Assembly (NCBI RefSeq): GCF_029714305.1
Contig: NZ_CP121647.1
Location: forward strand, 7,212,501-7,276,500
Reading direction: 5' to 3'
DNA: 64,000 nt
Source of the DNA: Bradyrhizobium sp. CB3481
Lineage (GTDB): Bacteria > Pseudomonadota > Alphaproteobacteria > Rhizobiales > Xanthobacteraceae
Position 1 is the first letter of the stretch. The number at the start of each line of letters is the position of its first letter. The notes under the pieces are model-generated. The model made no database searches, was not told where the DNA came from, and saw only the letters and a list, made by a program, of their open reading frames with translations. The translations under genes and the position numbers were made by a program. Of this stretch, positions 18,953 to 28,454 are shown in pieces.

Positions 18953-20350
18953 TTACATCCCCTTGACGATGTTCTCGGTCACCTTCTTGGCATCACCAAG
19001 GAGCATCATGGTGTTGTCGCGATAGAACAGTGGATTGTCGATGCCGGCATAGCCTGACGCCAGCGAGCGCTTGATGAACATCACGGTGCCGGCCTTCCAG
19101 ACCTGCAGCACCGGCATGCCGTAGATCGGCGAGGTCTTGTCTTCCTCGGCGGCCGGATTGGTGACGTCGTTCGCGCCGATCACGAAGGCGATATCGGCCT
19201 GCGCGAATTCGGAGTTGATGTCCTCGAGCTCGAACACCTCGTCATAGGGCACGTTGGCTTCCGCCAGCAGCACGTTCATATGGCCGGGCATGCGCCCCGC
19301 GACCGGGTGGATGGCGTATTTCACCTCGACGCCTTCCTTCTTCAGAAGATCGGCCATTTCGCGCAGCGCGTGCTGGGCCTGCGCGACCGCCATGCCGTAG
19401 CCGGGCACGATGATGACCTTGGAGGCGTTCTTCATGATGAAGGCGGCATCATCGGCCGAGCCAAGCTTGGCCGGCTTCTGCTCGCCGCTGCCGCCGCCCG
19501 CGGCCGCGGTCTCACCGCCGAAGCCGCCGAGGATGACCGAGATGAACGAGCGGTTCATCGCGTGGCACATGATGTAGGACAGGATCGCGCCGGAGGAGCC
19601 GACCAGCGCGCCGGTGATGATCAGCGCGGAGTTGCCTAGCGTGAAGCCGATGCCGGCGGCGGCCCAGCCGGAATAGGAGTTCAGCATGGAGATCACGACC
19701 GGCATGTCGGCGCCGCCGATCGGGATGATCATGAGCACGCCGAGCACCAGTGCAATGATGGTGATCAGCCAGAAATCGAGCGCGCTGCCGGAGCGGACGA
19801 GGCCGAAGATGAAGAAGACCAGCGCAAGCGCCAGCGCGATGTTGATGACGTGGCGGAACGGCAGGATGATCGGCGCACCGCTCATCCGCGCGGAAAGCTT
19901 CAGGAACGCGATCACCGAGCCGGTAAAGGTCAGCGCGCCGATGGCGACACCGAGCGACATCTCGACCAGGCTGGAAGCGTGAATGGCGCCGGGCTTGCCG
20001 ATGTCGAAGGCCTCGGGCGCGTAGAAGGCGCCGGCAGCGACCAGCACCGCGGCCATGCCGACCAGCGAGTGGAAGGCCGCGACCAATTCCGGCATCGAGG
20101 TCATCGGCACCCGCCGCGCGATGACGGCGCCGACGCCGCCGCCGATGGCGATGCCGAGGATGACCAGCACCCAGGCAACGCCGTCCGCCGGCGGATGGCT
20201 GGCGAGCGTGGTGGCGACCGCAATCGCCATGCCGATCATGCCGAACAGATTGCCCTGACGGGACGATGCCGGGCTCGATAGCCCGCGCAGCGACAGGATG
20301 AACAGCACACCTGCCACGAGGTACAGAATTGCAGCCAGATTGGCGTTCAT
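18953..20350 (-). CDS. pntB: NAD(P) transhydrogenase subunit beta
   Basis: A 465-residue inner-membrane protein with about nine N-terminal membrane spans followed by the NADP(H)-binding domain III (about residues 285-465; VIIVPGYGMAVAQAQH, AIHPVAGRMPGHMNVLLAEA, VIGANDVTNPAA). With the alpha subunits it couples proton entry to hydride transfer from NADH to NADP+, providing NADPH. The conserved GADMPVVISMLNSYSGWAAA stretch lies in the middle of the membrane domain. It is the third gene of the operon pntAA-pntAB-pntB. Confidence 0.96.
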   Translation of the reverse strand: MNANLAAILYLVAGVLFILSLRGLSSPASSRQGNLFGMIGMAIAVATTLASHPPADGVAWVLVILGIAIGGGVGAVIARRVPMTSMPELVAAFHSLVGMAAVLVAAGAFYAPEAFDIGKPGAIHASSLVEMSLGVAIGALTFTGSVIAFLKLSARMSGAPIILPFRHVINIALALALVFFIFGLVRSGSALDFWLITIIALVLGVLMIIPIGGADMPVVISMLNSYSGWAAAGIGFTLGNSALIITGALVGSSGAILSYIMCHAMNRSFISVILGGFGGETAAAGGGSGEQKPAKLGSADDAAFIMKNASKVIIVPGYGMAVAQAQHALREMADLLKKEGVEVKYAIHPVAGRMPGHMNVLLAEANVPYDEVFELEDINSEFAQADIAFVIGANDVTNPAAEEDKTSPIYGMPVLQVWKAGTVMFIKRSLASGYAGIDNPLFYRDNTMMLLGDAKKVTENIVKGM

Positions 20351-20392
20351 CTCAGGTCCCCTTTGTCTTCGTCACCCCGAGGTGCACGCCGC

Positions 20393-20710
20393 TCACTTGG
20401 CCTTCTTCTTGTACATCGCCAGCATGCGCTGGGTGACAAGGAAGCCGCCGAAAATGTTCACGCAGGCGAAGATCAGCGCGATGAAGCCGAATCCGCGCGC
20501 CCAGCCCGAGCCGCTCGAGATCATGCCGACGCCGACCGCGAGCAGCGCACCGACCACGATCACCGAGGAGATCGCGTTGGTCACCGACATCAGCGGCGTG
20601 TGCAGCGCCGGGGTCACCGACCAGACCACGAAATAGCCGACGAAGACGGCGAGGACGAAAATCGACAGCCGGAACACGAAGGGATCGACGGCTTGAGCGA
20701 TGTGCTCCAT
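20393..20710 (-). CDS. pntAB: NAD(P) transhydrogenase subunit alpha part 2 (membrane part)
   Basis: A 105-residue protein with three to four hydrophobic segments ([55 protein letters not shown]) that correspond to the C-terminal membrane part of single-chain PntA. Many alphaproteobacteria carry this split form. It lies 11 bp downstream of pntAA and 42 bp upstream of pntB. Confidence 0.95.
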   Translation of the reverse strand: MEHIAQAVDPFVFRLSIFVLAVFVGYFVVWSVTPALHTPLMSVTNAISSVIVVGALLAVGVGMISSGSGWARGFGFIALIFACVNIFGGFLVTQRMLAMYKKKAK

Positions 20711-20721
20711 GGCTTCTCTCC

Positions 20722-21849
20722 TTAGGCTTTCGGCTGGAAGTTCGGATGGACGACGGCGCCGTCCTTGGTCAAAGCGGTCGCCTTCACGAGTTCATCGTCC
20801 CAGTTGACGGCCAAGGCCTTGTTCGCCTTGTCGACGAGGGTCTCGATAAACGAGAACAGGTTGCGGGCATAAAGACTGGAGGCCGATTGCGCCACGCGGC
20901 CAGCGACGTTGGTGTAGCCGACGATCTTGATGCCATCGATATCGACGACTTCGCCCGCCTTCGCGCCCTCGACATTGCCGCCGCGCTCAACAGCGAGATC
21001 GACCAGCACCGAGCCGGGCTTCATCGACTTCACCATCTCGGCGCTGACGAGTTTCGGCGCCGGACGGCCCGGGATCAGCGCGGTGGTGATGACGATGTCC
21101 TGCTTCTTGACGTGCTCGGCGGTCAGCGCGGCCTGCTTGGCCTGATACTCTTTCGACATTTCCTTCGCGTAGCCGCCGGCGGTCTGCGCGTTCTTGAACT
21201 CCTCGTCCTCGACCGCGAGAAACTTTGCGCCGAGCGATTCGACTTGCTCTTTGGTGGCGGGGCGCACGTCGGTAGCGGTGACGACCGCGCCCAAGCGGCG
21301 GGCGGTCGCGATCGCCTGCAGGCCGGCGACGCCGACGCCCATCACGAACACCTTCGCCGCCGGAACGGTGCCGGCTGCGGTCATCATCATCGGGAACGCG
21401 CGGCCGAACGCTTCGGCGGCCTCGATCACCGCGCGATAGCCTGCGAGGTTGGCCTGGGAGGACAAAACGTCCATCACCTGCGCGCGGGTAATGCGCGGCA
21501 TCAGTTCCATCGCGAAGGCGGAGACGCCGGCATCGGCCATCGTCTTCAGCGCCGCTTCGTTGCCGTAGGGGTCCATGATCGCGATGACAAGCGCGCCGCG
21601 CTTGTAGTTGGCGAGCTCCGAGGCCTCCGGCCGTTTCACCTTGATGACGATGTCGGCATCCTTCAACGCGTCGGCGCTGACGGTGGCGCCGACCGCGGTG
21701 AATTCGGAATCCGGCAGGCCCGACTTGATCCCCGCGCCCGGCTCGATCGCCACTTCGGCGCCGAGCGCCTTGAATTTCTTGACGGTGTCCGGGGAAGCGG
21801 CAACGCGCGGTTCGGACGGATCGATTTCCCTGGCAATCGCAATCTTCAT
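20722..21849 (-). CDS. pntAA: NAD(P) transhydrogenase subunit alpha part 1 (NAD-binding)
   Basis: A 375-residue soluble subunit carrying domain I, which binds NAD(H). It starts [23 protein letters not shown], like alanine dehydrogenases, and contains the Rossmann motif [20 protein letters not shown] and the mobile-loop region ending in [18 protein letters not shown]. It lacks the membrane helices of E. coli PntA, which here are encoded by pntAB. First gene of the transhydrogenase operon; a 137-bp gap separates it from the oxidase subunit gene upstream. Confidence 0.96.
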   Translation of the reverse strand: MKIAIAREIDPSEPRVAASPDTVKKFKALGAEVAIEPGAGIKSGLPDSEFTAVGATVSADALKDADIVIKVKRPEASELANYKRGALVIAIMDPYGNEAALKTMADAGVSAFAMELMPRITRAQVMDVLSSQANLAGYRAVIEAAEAFGRAFPMMMTAAGTVPAAKVFVMGVGVAGLQAIATARRLGAVVTATDVRPATKEQVESLGAKFLAVEDEEFKNAQTAGGYAKEMSKEYQAKQAALTAEHVKKQDIVITTALIPGRPAPKLVSAEMVKSMKPGSVLVDLAVERGGNVEGAKAGEVVDIDGIKIVGYTNVAGRVAQSASSLYARNLFSFIETLVDKANKALAVNWDDELVKATALTKDGAVVHPNFQPKA

Positions 21850-21986
21850 GAAGCCTCCCCCGGCGCGGCGGGCGCGCGCGCAAGCAAACTAGCGTCTTTT
21901 TCGCTTAGTTGGATACCGGTTTCGTCACCGGCATGCGTGCAATTTTCCGGCCGCCGCGGGTCGCGGCGGCGCAGGGCAGCGATGCG

Positions 21987-22139
21987 TCAGGTCAGGAAAT
22001 AGCCCATCAGGGCGACGATGAGCACGACGGCGACGGTGCCGTATTTGACGAGCATGATGAACCCTTCATAGGTCTGCTCGTGGGCCGGATAATCGTTGCC
22101 GTCCGCGGTCGTGTAGGCCACTTCGCTATGGTCTGCCAT
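21987..22139 (-). CDS. aa3-type cytochrome c oxidase subunit IV (short bacterial type)
   Basis: A 50-residue protein: a hydrophilic N-terminus (MADHSEVAYTTADGNDYPAH) followed by one membrane span (YGTVAVVLIVALMGYFLT). This is the pattern of the small fourth subunit of alphaproteobacterial aa3 oxidases, a single helix in the inner membrane complex. The ATG at 22139 is preferred over an upstream start, since the family consistently begins at this Met and the extra residues look unrelated. It stands alone; other oxidase genes are not in the window. Confidence 0.85.
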   Translation of the reverse strand: MADHSEVAYTTADGNDYPAHEQTYEGFIMLVKYGTVAVVLIVALMGYFLT

Positions 22140-22296
22140 CGGTATCCCCAGTGAAAATCTCTCGTTTCTCGCGTGCAATTACCGCAAAGCGTTTGGCAGG
22201 GCAACGGCCCCTTGCCTATCGGGTCATTCGGAAGGCCAATTATCCCGGATCCAGCGGGTCAGGCCGGTGACCGGCCCCCGACGCCGAATCACCGCT

Positions 22297-22884
22297 CTAT
22301 CCGACAACGAAGTCGAAACGACCGGCCAGCCACCCCACGTTCTTGCCCGTCCGGATCAACAAATCCTTGCGGAACAGGCCGTCGGAGCGGTTTTTTGACT
22401 CGCCGGGAAAATAGAGCTGGGTGGTCAACACGGGACCACCGCGCGGCTGCACCTTCACATGGATATGGCGCGTACGGCCGGGATAAATGCCGGGCACGAT
22501 GCTGCGCAGCCGGTAACGGCCTTCCGCATCCGAGAACTGGTGGCCGCGCAGGCGGAAACCGGAATTGTCGTAGCGGCCCTTATCGTCCGCCTGCCAGAAA
22601 TCCAGCAAGGCGCCGGCGAGCGGTTTGCAGGCGCGCGTGAACACGAAGCCAACCAGTTCGATCGGCTGCCCTGCCATGCCCTCTTCGAACAGTTCGGTTC
22701 GCTCAGGCGACGATGGCTTGAAGTATGGCCCTTCGGTTTGTGCCACCGTGGCGTCATCGCCGTCGTGGCACTGGGGCGTAAGGGCCAGCGGCGTCTCGGC
22801 AAAGGCGGCGTCGATCGAGAGCAGCGAGCCGGCGGCAAAGACGCCCGCGCCAAGCACCGTGCGCCGCGTCGGGGTGTCGATCAT
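22297..22884 (-). CDS. Exported intradiol ring-cleavage dioxygenase-like protein
   Basis: A 195-residue protein related to protocatechuate 3,4-dioxygenase and similar non-heme Fe(III) enzymes. Key features are QTEGPYFKP, the tyrosine in GRYDNSGFRLRGHQF, and PGIYPGRTRHIHVKV, which together supply the expected Tyr, Tyr, His, His iron ligands. The N-terminus is a signal peptide with a twin-arginine start (TPTRRTVLGAGVFAAG ... AAFA), so a folded, metal-loaded protein may be sent to the periplasm by Tat. GGAGGG precedes the ATG at 22884. The substrate is unknown; no aromatic degradation genes adjoin. Confidence 0.8.
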   Translation of the reverse strand: MIDTPTRRTVLGAGVFAAGSLLSIDAAFAETPLALTPQCHDGDDATVAQTEGPYFKPSSPERTELFEEGMAGQPIELVGFVFTRACKPLAGALLDFWQADDKGRYDNSGFRLRGHQFSDAEGRYRLRSIVPGIYPGRTRHIHVKVQPRGGPVLTTQLYFPGESKNRSDGLFRKDLLIRTGKNVGWLAGRFDFVVG

Positions 22885-22986
22885 GGGGCCCTCCCCTTCT
22901 GTCACCACCAACATGAAGGGCGACGGCGGCGGAAATTGTGTCCGCGGCCATCACAAATCCGTTTGCGCCCGCCCGCGCCGAGCAGA

Positions 22987-24849
22987 TCAGCTCATCGCTT
23001 CCAGCTCGTCGATCATGCCTGATATCACCGACAGGCCGCCGTCCCAGAATTTTGGATCCTTGGCGTCGAGCCCGAACGGCCTCAGCAGTTCGGAATAATG
23101 CTTGGTGCCGCCGGCCGCGAGCATCTCGAGATAGCGCTCGGCGAAACCCTCGGCGGCATTTTCGTAGACTGCATAGAGCGAATTCACCAGGCAGTCGCCG
23201 AACGCGTAGGCGTAGACGTAGAACGGCGAATGGATGAAGTGCGGAATGTACATCCAGAAATTCTCGTAGCCTGGACGGATGTCGATCGCGGGCCCAAGGC
23301 TCTCGTTCTGTACGCTGAGCCAGATCTGGCCGATCCGCTCGGCGGTCAATTCGCCATCCTTGCGCTCGGTGTGCACGGCGCGCTCGAACGAATAGAAAGC
23401 GATCTGCCGCACCACCGTGTTGATCATGTCCTCGACCTTGCCGGCGAGCAGCGCCTGGCGCTGCCTGGCGTTCTTGGTCTGCGACAACAGCCGCTTGAAG
23501 GTCAGCATCTCGCCGAACACGCTCGCGGTCTCCGCCAGCGTCAGCGGCGTCGGCGCCATCAGCGCGCCCTGCTTCGCCGCCAGCACCTGGTGCACGCCGT
23601 GGCCGAGCTCATGGGCGAGCGTCATCACGTCGCGTGGCTTGCCCTGGTAGTTCATCAGCACATAGGGATGCGCCGACGGCGTGGTCGGGTGCGAGAACGC
23701 GCCCGGCGCCTTGCCGGGCCGCACCGGCGCATCGATCCATCGCTCCGTGAAGAAGCGCTCCGCGATTTCAGCCATCTCGGCGGAAAAGCCGCGATAGGCC
23801 GTCAGCACCATTTTCTGCGCCTCGGGCCAGGCGACCGTGCCGGTCGTGGCAAACGGCAGCGGCGCATTGCGGTCCCAATGCGCGAGTTTTTTCTTTTTGA
23901 ACCAGCCAGCCTTCAGCGCGTAATAGCGATGCGACAGCCGTGGATAGGCCGCGCGAACCGAACCGACCAGCGCATCGACCACCTCACGCTCGACGCGGTT
24001 GTTGAGATGCCGTGAATCCGCGACATCCAGGAAGCCGCGCCAGCGGTCGGAAATTTCCTTGTCCTTGGCGAGCGTGTTGGTGATGAGCGCAAAGGTCCGC
24101 TCATTGTCCTTGAAGGTTTTCGCCAGCGCCTGCGCGGCCGCCTTGCGCTTTTCCGGCGCACGATCCTGCAGGAGATTGAGGACCGGCTCGATCGCGAGCA
24201 CCTTGGCCCCGACCTTAAAGCGCAGGCCGGAGATGGTCTGGTCGAACAGCCGGTTCCAGGCGGCGTAACCGCTCTGCGACTTCTCGTGAAACAGCTGCTC
24301 GACGCGATCCTCGAGCTGATACGGCTTGTCCTTGCGCAGGTCCTCGATCCAGGGACGGTAATGGGCGAGCTCCGGCGTCTGCATCGCCCGCTCGATCACG
24401 TCATCATCGATGCGATTCAGCTCAAGCGCAAAGAACAGAAGATGCAGCGAGGCCGCCGTCAGCCGCTCGGAGACGTCGCCGTAGAATTTGGAGATCGCTG
24501 CATCGACGCTATCGCCGGCGTGAACCAGGCCGGCATAGGAACCGAGCCGGCCGGCGAGATCGTCGATCGCCTCGTAGCGCCTGACCGCCTGGGCCAGCCA
24601 GACACCGCCGTCATCGCGGGCAACGCCCTCCGCCAGCTTGCCCTTGTAGTCGGTCTCGAACGCGACGCAGTCGGCATCCATCTTCTGCAGGTCGCGCGCA
24701 ATCTCGGGCGCGTCGATACCGGAGTACAGATCGGCGAGATTCCATTCCGGCAGTTTGCCGGTTTTGGATTTGGCCGCCGTCGCCTTGCTGTTCGTGGCGG
24801 GCTTGCGGGACGTCTTGCCGGCTCGGGAAGTCGCAGATTTTGCGCTCAT
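22987..24849 (-). CDS. pepF: Oligoendopeptidase F (M3B metallopeptidase)
   Basis: A 620-residue cytoplasmic zinc peptidase that cleaves short peptides. The catalytic HExxH lies in LAHELGHGVHQVLA, followed about 25 residues later by the third ligand Glu (ETASVFGEML). Downstream, SFERAVHTERKDGELT and HFIHSPFYVYAYAFG are typical of the PepF/M3 family. The first 35 residues are a Lys/Ala/Ser-rich extension. The start at 24849 (MSAKSATSRAGKT) is chosen because the upstream reading has no family similarity. The gene lies 44 bp downstream of a small unknown gene on the same strand and may share its transcript. Confidence 0.92.
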   Translation of the reverse strand: MSAKSATSRAGKTSRKPATNSKATAAKSKTGKLPEWNLADLYSGIDAPEIARDLQKMDADCVAFETDYKGKLAEGVARDDGGVWLAQAVRRYEAIDDLAGRLGSYAGLVHAGDSVDAAISKFYGDVSERLTAASLHLLFFALELNRIDDDVIERAMQTPELAHYRPWIEDLRKDKPYQLEDRVEQLFHEKSQSGYAAWNRLFDQTISGLRFKVGAKVLAIEPVLNLLQDRAPEKRKAAAQALAKTFKDNERTFALITNTLAKDKEISDRWRGFLDVADSRHLNNRVEREVVDALVGSVRAAYPRLSHRYYALKAGWFKKKKLAHWDRNAPLPFATTGTVAWPEAQKMVLTAYRGFSAEMAEIAERFFTERWIDAPVRPGKAPGAFSHPTTPSAHPYVLMNYQGKPRDVMTLAHELGHGVHQVLAAKQGALMAPTPLTLAETASVFGEMLTFKRLLSQTKNARQRQALLAGKVEDMINTVVRQIAFYSFERAVHTERKDGELTAERIGQIWLSVQNESLGPAIDIRPGYENFWMYIPHFIHSPFYVYAYAFGDCLVNSLYAVYENAAEGFAERYLEMLAAGGTKHYSELLRPFGLDAKDPKFWDGGLSVISGMIDELEAMS

Positions 24850-24893
24850 GACACTTTCAAAACTTAAGAGGTGATCAGGAAATGGGTGGGAGA

Positions 24894-25337
24894 TCAGGCG
24901 AACGCCGCAAGTTGCGGGACCAACTGGACGAACATCTCTTCGCCCTCGACGAGCAACGGTTCCACCTTTTCGTGGATCGTATTGCGCATAGCACACCACA
25001 ATGTGATCGCGCGGACCATCAGCCACGACGTCGACGGCACAGCGGCCTTCGCGTGCAGCATCACCAGATCGAGGTTGCGGTGCTCGAACAATAGCCGGCC
25101 CGATCCGCTTTCCAGGATATAGCGGCCCTTGATTCGGGACACGCACAGTTCGCACGCCTGATCCGGCAGCGGGCCCAACAGGTAGAACTGGGCGTCGCCG
25201 GCTTCCGTCATGCCGGTTTCCCAGTCACGCCCGGTACCCGGCGCAAGCGTTTTCTCCAGCGCCGTGACAATGGTGCGGAGTTCCCTTTCGCTCCATTCGC
25301 CGGTGTCATGTTTGCGCGCGAACGCAACCACATTCAT
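24894..25337 (-). CDS. Hypothetical protein coupled to an XRE regulator
   Basis: A 147-residue soluble protein, MNVVAFARKHDTGEWSEREL..., mixed alpha/beta by eye, with three Cys residues (QACELCVSRIKGRYILE and ITLWCAMRN) and a hydrophobic C-terminus. I do not recognise a family. Its ATG overlaps the stop of the upstream XRE-type regulator gene as ATGA, so the two are almost certainly translated together. Such pairs can be a regulator with its effector or sensor, but no toxin motif is visible. A function in regulation is inference from position only. Confidence 0.72.
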   Translation of the reverse strand: MNVVAFARKHDTGEWSERELRTIVTALEKTLAPGTGRDWETGMTEAGDAQFYLLGPLPDQACELCVSRIKGRYILESGSGRLLFEHRNLDLVMLHAKAAVPSTSWLMVRAITLWCAMRNTIHEKVEPLLVEGEEMFVQLVPQLAAFA

Positions 25338-25666
25338 TTCTTTTCTGCTCCGAACAGCAGCCGATACATTTCCGGCTCGTAGTACATTAACAGATGCCTA
25401 GCGAAGGCGGCCTGTTCAAGGCCCAATTCGTTCGCCCACGCGCCCATGATTTCGGTTGGAACACGGCTGAACCCGTTCTCGACCTGCGAGATGAACGTGT
25501 AATATTTCAACCCAAGGCGCGCGGCGAGATCGGCCTGCGACAATTCGGCATCCGCCCGGCGCTGCTTCAGCCAATCCCCCGCCAATTTGCGCAATTGCTT
25601 GGCATCGGGAGCGGCCTTGGCCGACGGCCGTTCAGCGAAAACATCTTGATGTTTTCCACGTTTCAT
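25334..25666 (-). CDS. XRE-family helix-turn-helix transcriptional regulator
   Basis: A 110-residue DNA-binding protein. The HTH covers about residues 30-90, with LSQADLAARLGLKYYTFISQVENGFSRVPTEIMGAWANELG, the usual Cro/C1 pattern of helices 2 and 3. A basic N-terminal segment (MKRGKHQDVFAERPSAK) precedes it and a short C-terminal extension (HLLMYYEPEMYRLLFG) follows. I took the ATG at 25666 because the longer reading starts inside the divergent promoter region. It is cotranscribed with the overlapping unknown gene downstream and divergent from a small membrane-protein gene. Confidence 0.83.
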   Translation of the reverse strand: MKRGKHQDVFAERPSAKAAPDAKQLRKLAGDWLKQRRADAELSQADLAARLGLKYYTFISQVENGFSRVPTEIMGAWANELGLEQAAFARHLLMYYEPEMYRLLFGAEKK

Positions 25667-25743
25667 GTTTACTAAACTAGCCAATATGAATTGCACGATA
25701 GGTCATGCTTCCTACCACAATTCGAGCTCGCGAAGTAGAACCG

Positions 25744-26085
25744 ATGGCCCTGCTAGACCGCAGTCAATTTGTCCGAGCTGTCGAGCGCGCACCGTCAGCC
25801 CGTGTGAAGGAGCTGACGGCCGGCATTCTCTTGGCCACACTACTCTTGGCGCTCGCGATCCGAAACGTGGTGCCGGCCGACGCGCTGGCGCCGATCATCG
25901 TCACGCTGCTGTTTGCGGTTGCCGCGACAACGGCCGCCCTCGCACTGCTTTGCCGCGCCGGCCAATTCCGCATGGCGTGGTTCGAGATCGCCGGCAGCCT
26001 GACGTTTATCGGCGTCGTCCTCTCCGTGCTGATCGAGCCTGATCAACTAACGAGGCTGTGCGGCACTTCCGACCAATCTGAGTAA
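25744..26085 (+). CDS. Small hypothetical membrane protein
   Basis: A 113-residue protein with about three hydrophobic segments (LTAGILLATLLLALAI, PIIVTLLFAVAATTAALALL, IAGSLTFIGVVLSVLI). No named family recognised. Two in-frame ATGs exist, 25705 and 25744, neither with a strong Shine-Dalgarno; I use the second because the first would lie very close to the divergent XRE promoter. It is 120 bp upstream of the TerC-family gene on the same strand. Confidence 0.6.
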   Translation: MALLDRSQFVRAVERAPSARVKELTAGILLATLLLALAIRNVVPADALAPIIVTLLFAVAATTAALALLCRAGQFRMAWFEIAGSLTFIGVVLSVLIEPDQLTRLCGTSDQSE

Positions 26086-26204
26086 GGAACCAACTTTCCC
26101 GCGCAGTTTCGACTGCGCCTTCGACTATGTGCGTCCAAGCCCGGGCCCCTCTGGCAGTTCAAGCGAGCTGCGATGTCGGATTGGACCTGAACGGAGTGGC
26201 CCAC

Positions 26205-26867
26205 ATGCTGGAATTGATCTCCTCGCAACACCTGACAGCACTTTTCCAGGTCATCATGATCGACCTGGTGCTCGCCGGCGATAACGCCATCGTTATCGGG
26301 CTTGCAGCCGCCGGGCTGCCCGAGGGTCAGCGCAAGAAGGCGATTCTTGTCGGCATCCTGGCAGCCACGGCGCTGCGCATCGGCTTTGCCAGCATCACGG
26401 TGCAGCTGTTGCAGATCATCGGGCTGTTGCTTGCCGGCGGCGTTCTGCTGCTTTGGGTGTGCTGGAAGATGTGGCGCGAGCTGCAGGCCTCGCACGCGCA
26501 TCAACCGAAGTTCCACGATCTGTCGGCCGCAAGAACGATGGACGCCACCGTTGCGCCCGGTCATCGTCAGAAGACACTTGGTCAGAAGACACTTGGCCAG
26601 GCGGTATGGCAGATCACCCTCGCCGACGTATCGATGTCGCTCGACAACGTGCTGGCCGTTGCAGGCGCCGCACGGGAACACCCGATCATTCTGATATTCG
26701 GCCTTGGGCTTTCGATTGCACTGATGGGTTTCGCGGCCAACTTTATTGCGCGTCTATTGGAAAAGCACCGCTGGGTCGCCTATGTCGGCCTTTTGATCAT
26801 CCTCTATGTCGCCTTCGACATGTGCTATCGCGGCGCGCTGGAGTTGTGGCCACACCTCAACGTCTAG
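26205..26867 (+). CDS. TerC/YjbE-family integral membrane protein, putative metal transporter
   Basis: A 220-residue protein with about seven membrane segments. The family signature is clear: FQVIMIDLVLAGDNAIVIGLAAAGLP near the N-terminus and ITLADVSMSLDNVLAVAGAA in the second half, two repeats each carrying the conserved Asp and Asn (DLVLAGDNA / DVSMSLDNV). Members of this family have been linked to Mn2+ and tellurite-related functions. The ATG at 26205 starts exactly at the conserved N-terminus. The cytoplasmic loop before the second half has a 15-bp tandem duplication giving QKTLGQKTLGQ. I saw no convincing Mn riboswitch upstream, only a UUCG-capped hairpin at 26101-26118. Confidence 0.86.
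   Translation: MLELISSQHLTALFQVIMIDLVLAGDNAIVIGLAAAGLPEGQRKKAILVGILAATALRIGFASITVQLLQIIGLLLAGGVLLLWVCWKMWRELQASHAHQPKFHDLSAARTMDATVAPGHRQKTLGQKTLGQAVWQITLADVSMSLDNVLAVAGAAREHPIILIFGLGLSIALMGFAANFIARLLEKHRWVAYVGLLIILYVAFDMCYRGALELWPHLNV
26566..26595. repeat. 15-bp perfect tandem duplication within the TerC-family gene
   Basis: The unit GTCAGAAGACACTTG occurs twice in direct succession (26566-26580 and 26581-26595), in frame, adding five residues (QKTLG) to the cytoplasmic loop. Both copies are identical, which suggests a recent event. Confidence 0.92.
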
Positions 26868-26969
26868 TCGTTTCCCAACTACGCCATTTTTCAACGCTTA
26901 AGAGGTCGTTAATCGGCTTCGGCGAAAGTGCCCCGATTCGATACAATCCAGTAGCGTGCGGGGAAAGCC

Positions 26970-28454
26970 ATGGCTGCCACCATCTTGATTGCCGACGACG
27001 ACGCCGTGCAGCGCCGTTTGGTTGAAAATATGGTGCAGAAGTGCGGCTATGAGCCCCTTGTCGTCGAAAACGGCGATGCCGCCGTCGCCCTGCTGACCTC
27101 CCCGGATGCGCAGGTGATCGACGCGGTCGTGCTCGACCTCGTGATGCCCGGCCTCGACGGCCTCGGCGTGCTCGCCAAACTCCGCGACGCCGGCGTCAGC
27201 ATCCCCGTCATCGTGCAAACGGCCCATGGCGGCATCGACAACGTGGTTTCAGCGATGCGTGCCGGCGCGCAGGATTTCGTGGTCAAGCCGGCCAGCTTCG
27301 AGCGGCTGCAGGTGTCGCTGCGCAATGCGCTCAACACCTCGGCGCTCAAGGGCGAATTGCAGCGCATCCGCCACAGCCGCGAGGGACGCCTGACCTTCGC
27401 CGATATCATCACCCGCAGCGAGGCCATGTCGGCCGTGCTGCGCACCGCGCAGAAGGCGGCCACATCGGGCATTCCGGTGCTGATCGAGGGCGAATCCGGC
27501 GTCGGCAAGGAATTGTTCGCCCGTGCCATTCATGGTTCCAGCGACCGCAAGTCCAAGCCGTTCGTCGCGGTCAATTGCGGCGCCATTCCCGACAATCTCG
27601 TGGAATCGATCCTGTTCGGTCACGAGAAGGGCGCGTTCACCGGCGCCACCGAACGCCACATGGGCAAGTTCGTCGAAGCTTCCGGCGGCACGCTGTTTCT
27701 CGACGAGGTCGGCGAGTTGCCGCTGGCCGCTCAGGTAAAACTGCTGCGCGCGCTGCAGGAGGGCACCGTCGAGGCAGTCGGCGGCCGCAAGCCGGTAAAG
27801 GTCGACGTCCGCATCATCTCCGCGACCAACCGCAAGCTGCTCGACCTCGTGAAGAGCGGCGCATTCCGCGAGGATCTGTTCTACCGGCTTCACGTGCTGC
27901 CGCTGACGATCCCGCCCTTGCGGATGCGGCGCGAAGACATCCCGCATCTGCTCCGACACTTCCTGGCGCGCTTTGCCGCCGAGGAAAACCGCACCATCAC
28001 CGGCATCAGCGGCGAGGCGGTCGCCCATCTCGCGCAGCTCGATTGGCCCGGCAACATCCGCCAGCTCGAGAACACGGTGTATCGCGCCGTGGTGCTGAGC
28101 GAGAGCGACATGCTTGCCCTGTCCGATTTCCCGCAAACGATCGGTCAAGCCCAACCGGACAGCGAGCTTCCCCACAGCGAACCGCTGGTCGTCGCGCCGT
28201 CCCTGGTGTCGGGTAGCGACATACCGATTGCCCCGCTGAACAATGGCGGCAGTCTTTCAATGCTCACGGCCACCGGCGAGGTCCGGCCGCTCGAAGAGAT
28301 GGAAAACGAGATCATCCGTTTTGCGATCTCGCACTATCGCGGCCAGATGTCGGAAGTCGCACGCCGCCTCAAGATCGGTCGCTCCACGCTCTACCGCAAA
28401 CTCGATGAGGCCGCCGACAGCCCCGCTGAAGGCGGCGCGCAGGATGCCAATTGA
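26970..28454 (+). CDS. NtrC-type sigma-54-dependent response regulator
   Basis: A 494-residue regulator with three domains. The receiver (about 1-125) has the acidic pocket ADDD, the phospho-acceptor Asp56 in VLDLVMPG and the Lys in FVVKP. The AAA+ domain (about 150-380) has Walker A GESGVGKE, the sigma-54 contact loop GAFTGA and Walker [11 protein letters not shown]. The C-terminal Fis-type HTH is at [20 protein letters not shown]. It should activate sigma-54 promoters when phosphorylated. No histidine kinase is adjacent. It precedes an L,D-transpeptidase and an M15-type peptidase on the same strand, but its targets are unknown. Confidence 0.93.
   Translation: MAATILIADDDAVQRRLVENMVQKCGYEPLVVENGDAAVALLTSPDAQVIDAVVLDLVMPGLDGLGVLAKLRDAGVSIPVIVQTAHGGIDNVVSAMRAGAQDFVVKPASFERLQVSLRNALNTSALKGELQRIRHSREGRLTFADIITRSEAMSAVLRTAQKAATSGIPVLIEGESGVGKELFARAIHGSSDRKSKPFVAVNCGAIPDNLVESILFGHEKGAFTGATERHMGKFVEASGGTLFLDEVGELPLAAQVKLLRALQEGTVEAVGGRKPVKVDVRIISATNRKLLDLVKSGAFREDLFYRLHVLPLTIPPLRMRREDIPHLLRHFLARFAAEENRTITGISGEAVAHLAQLDWPGNIRQLENTVYRAVVLSESDMLALSDFPQTIGQAQPDSELPHSEPLVVAPSLVSGSDIPIAPLNNGGSLSMLTATGEVRPLEEMENEIIRFAISHYRGQMSEVARRLKIGRSTLYRKLDEAADSPAEGGAQDAN

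Noticed and set aside
20746..22002. A 418-codon frame opposite to pntAA
   Set aside because: Antisense shadow; pntAA is unmistakable on the minus strand.
26086..26204. Mn-sensing yybP-ykoY riboswitch upstream of the TerC-family gene
   Set aside because: Only a small UUCG-capped hairpin (26101-26118) is seen; the conserved riboswitch elements are not recognisable.
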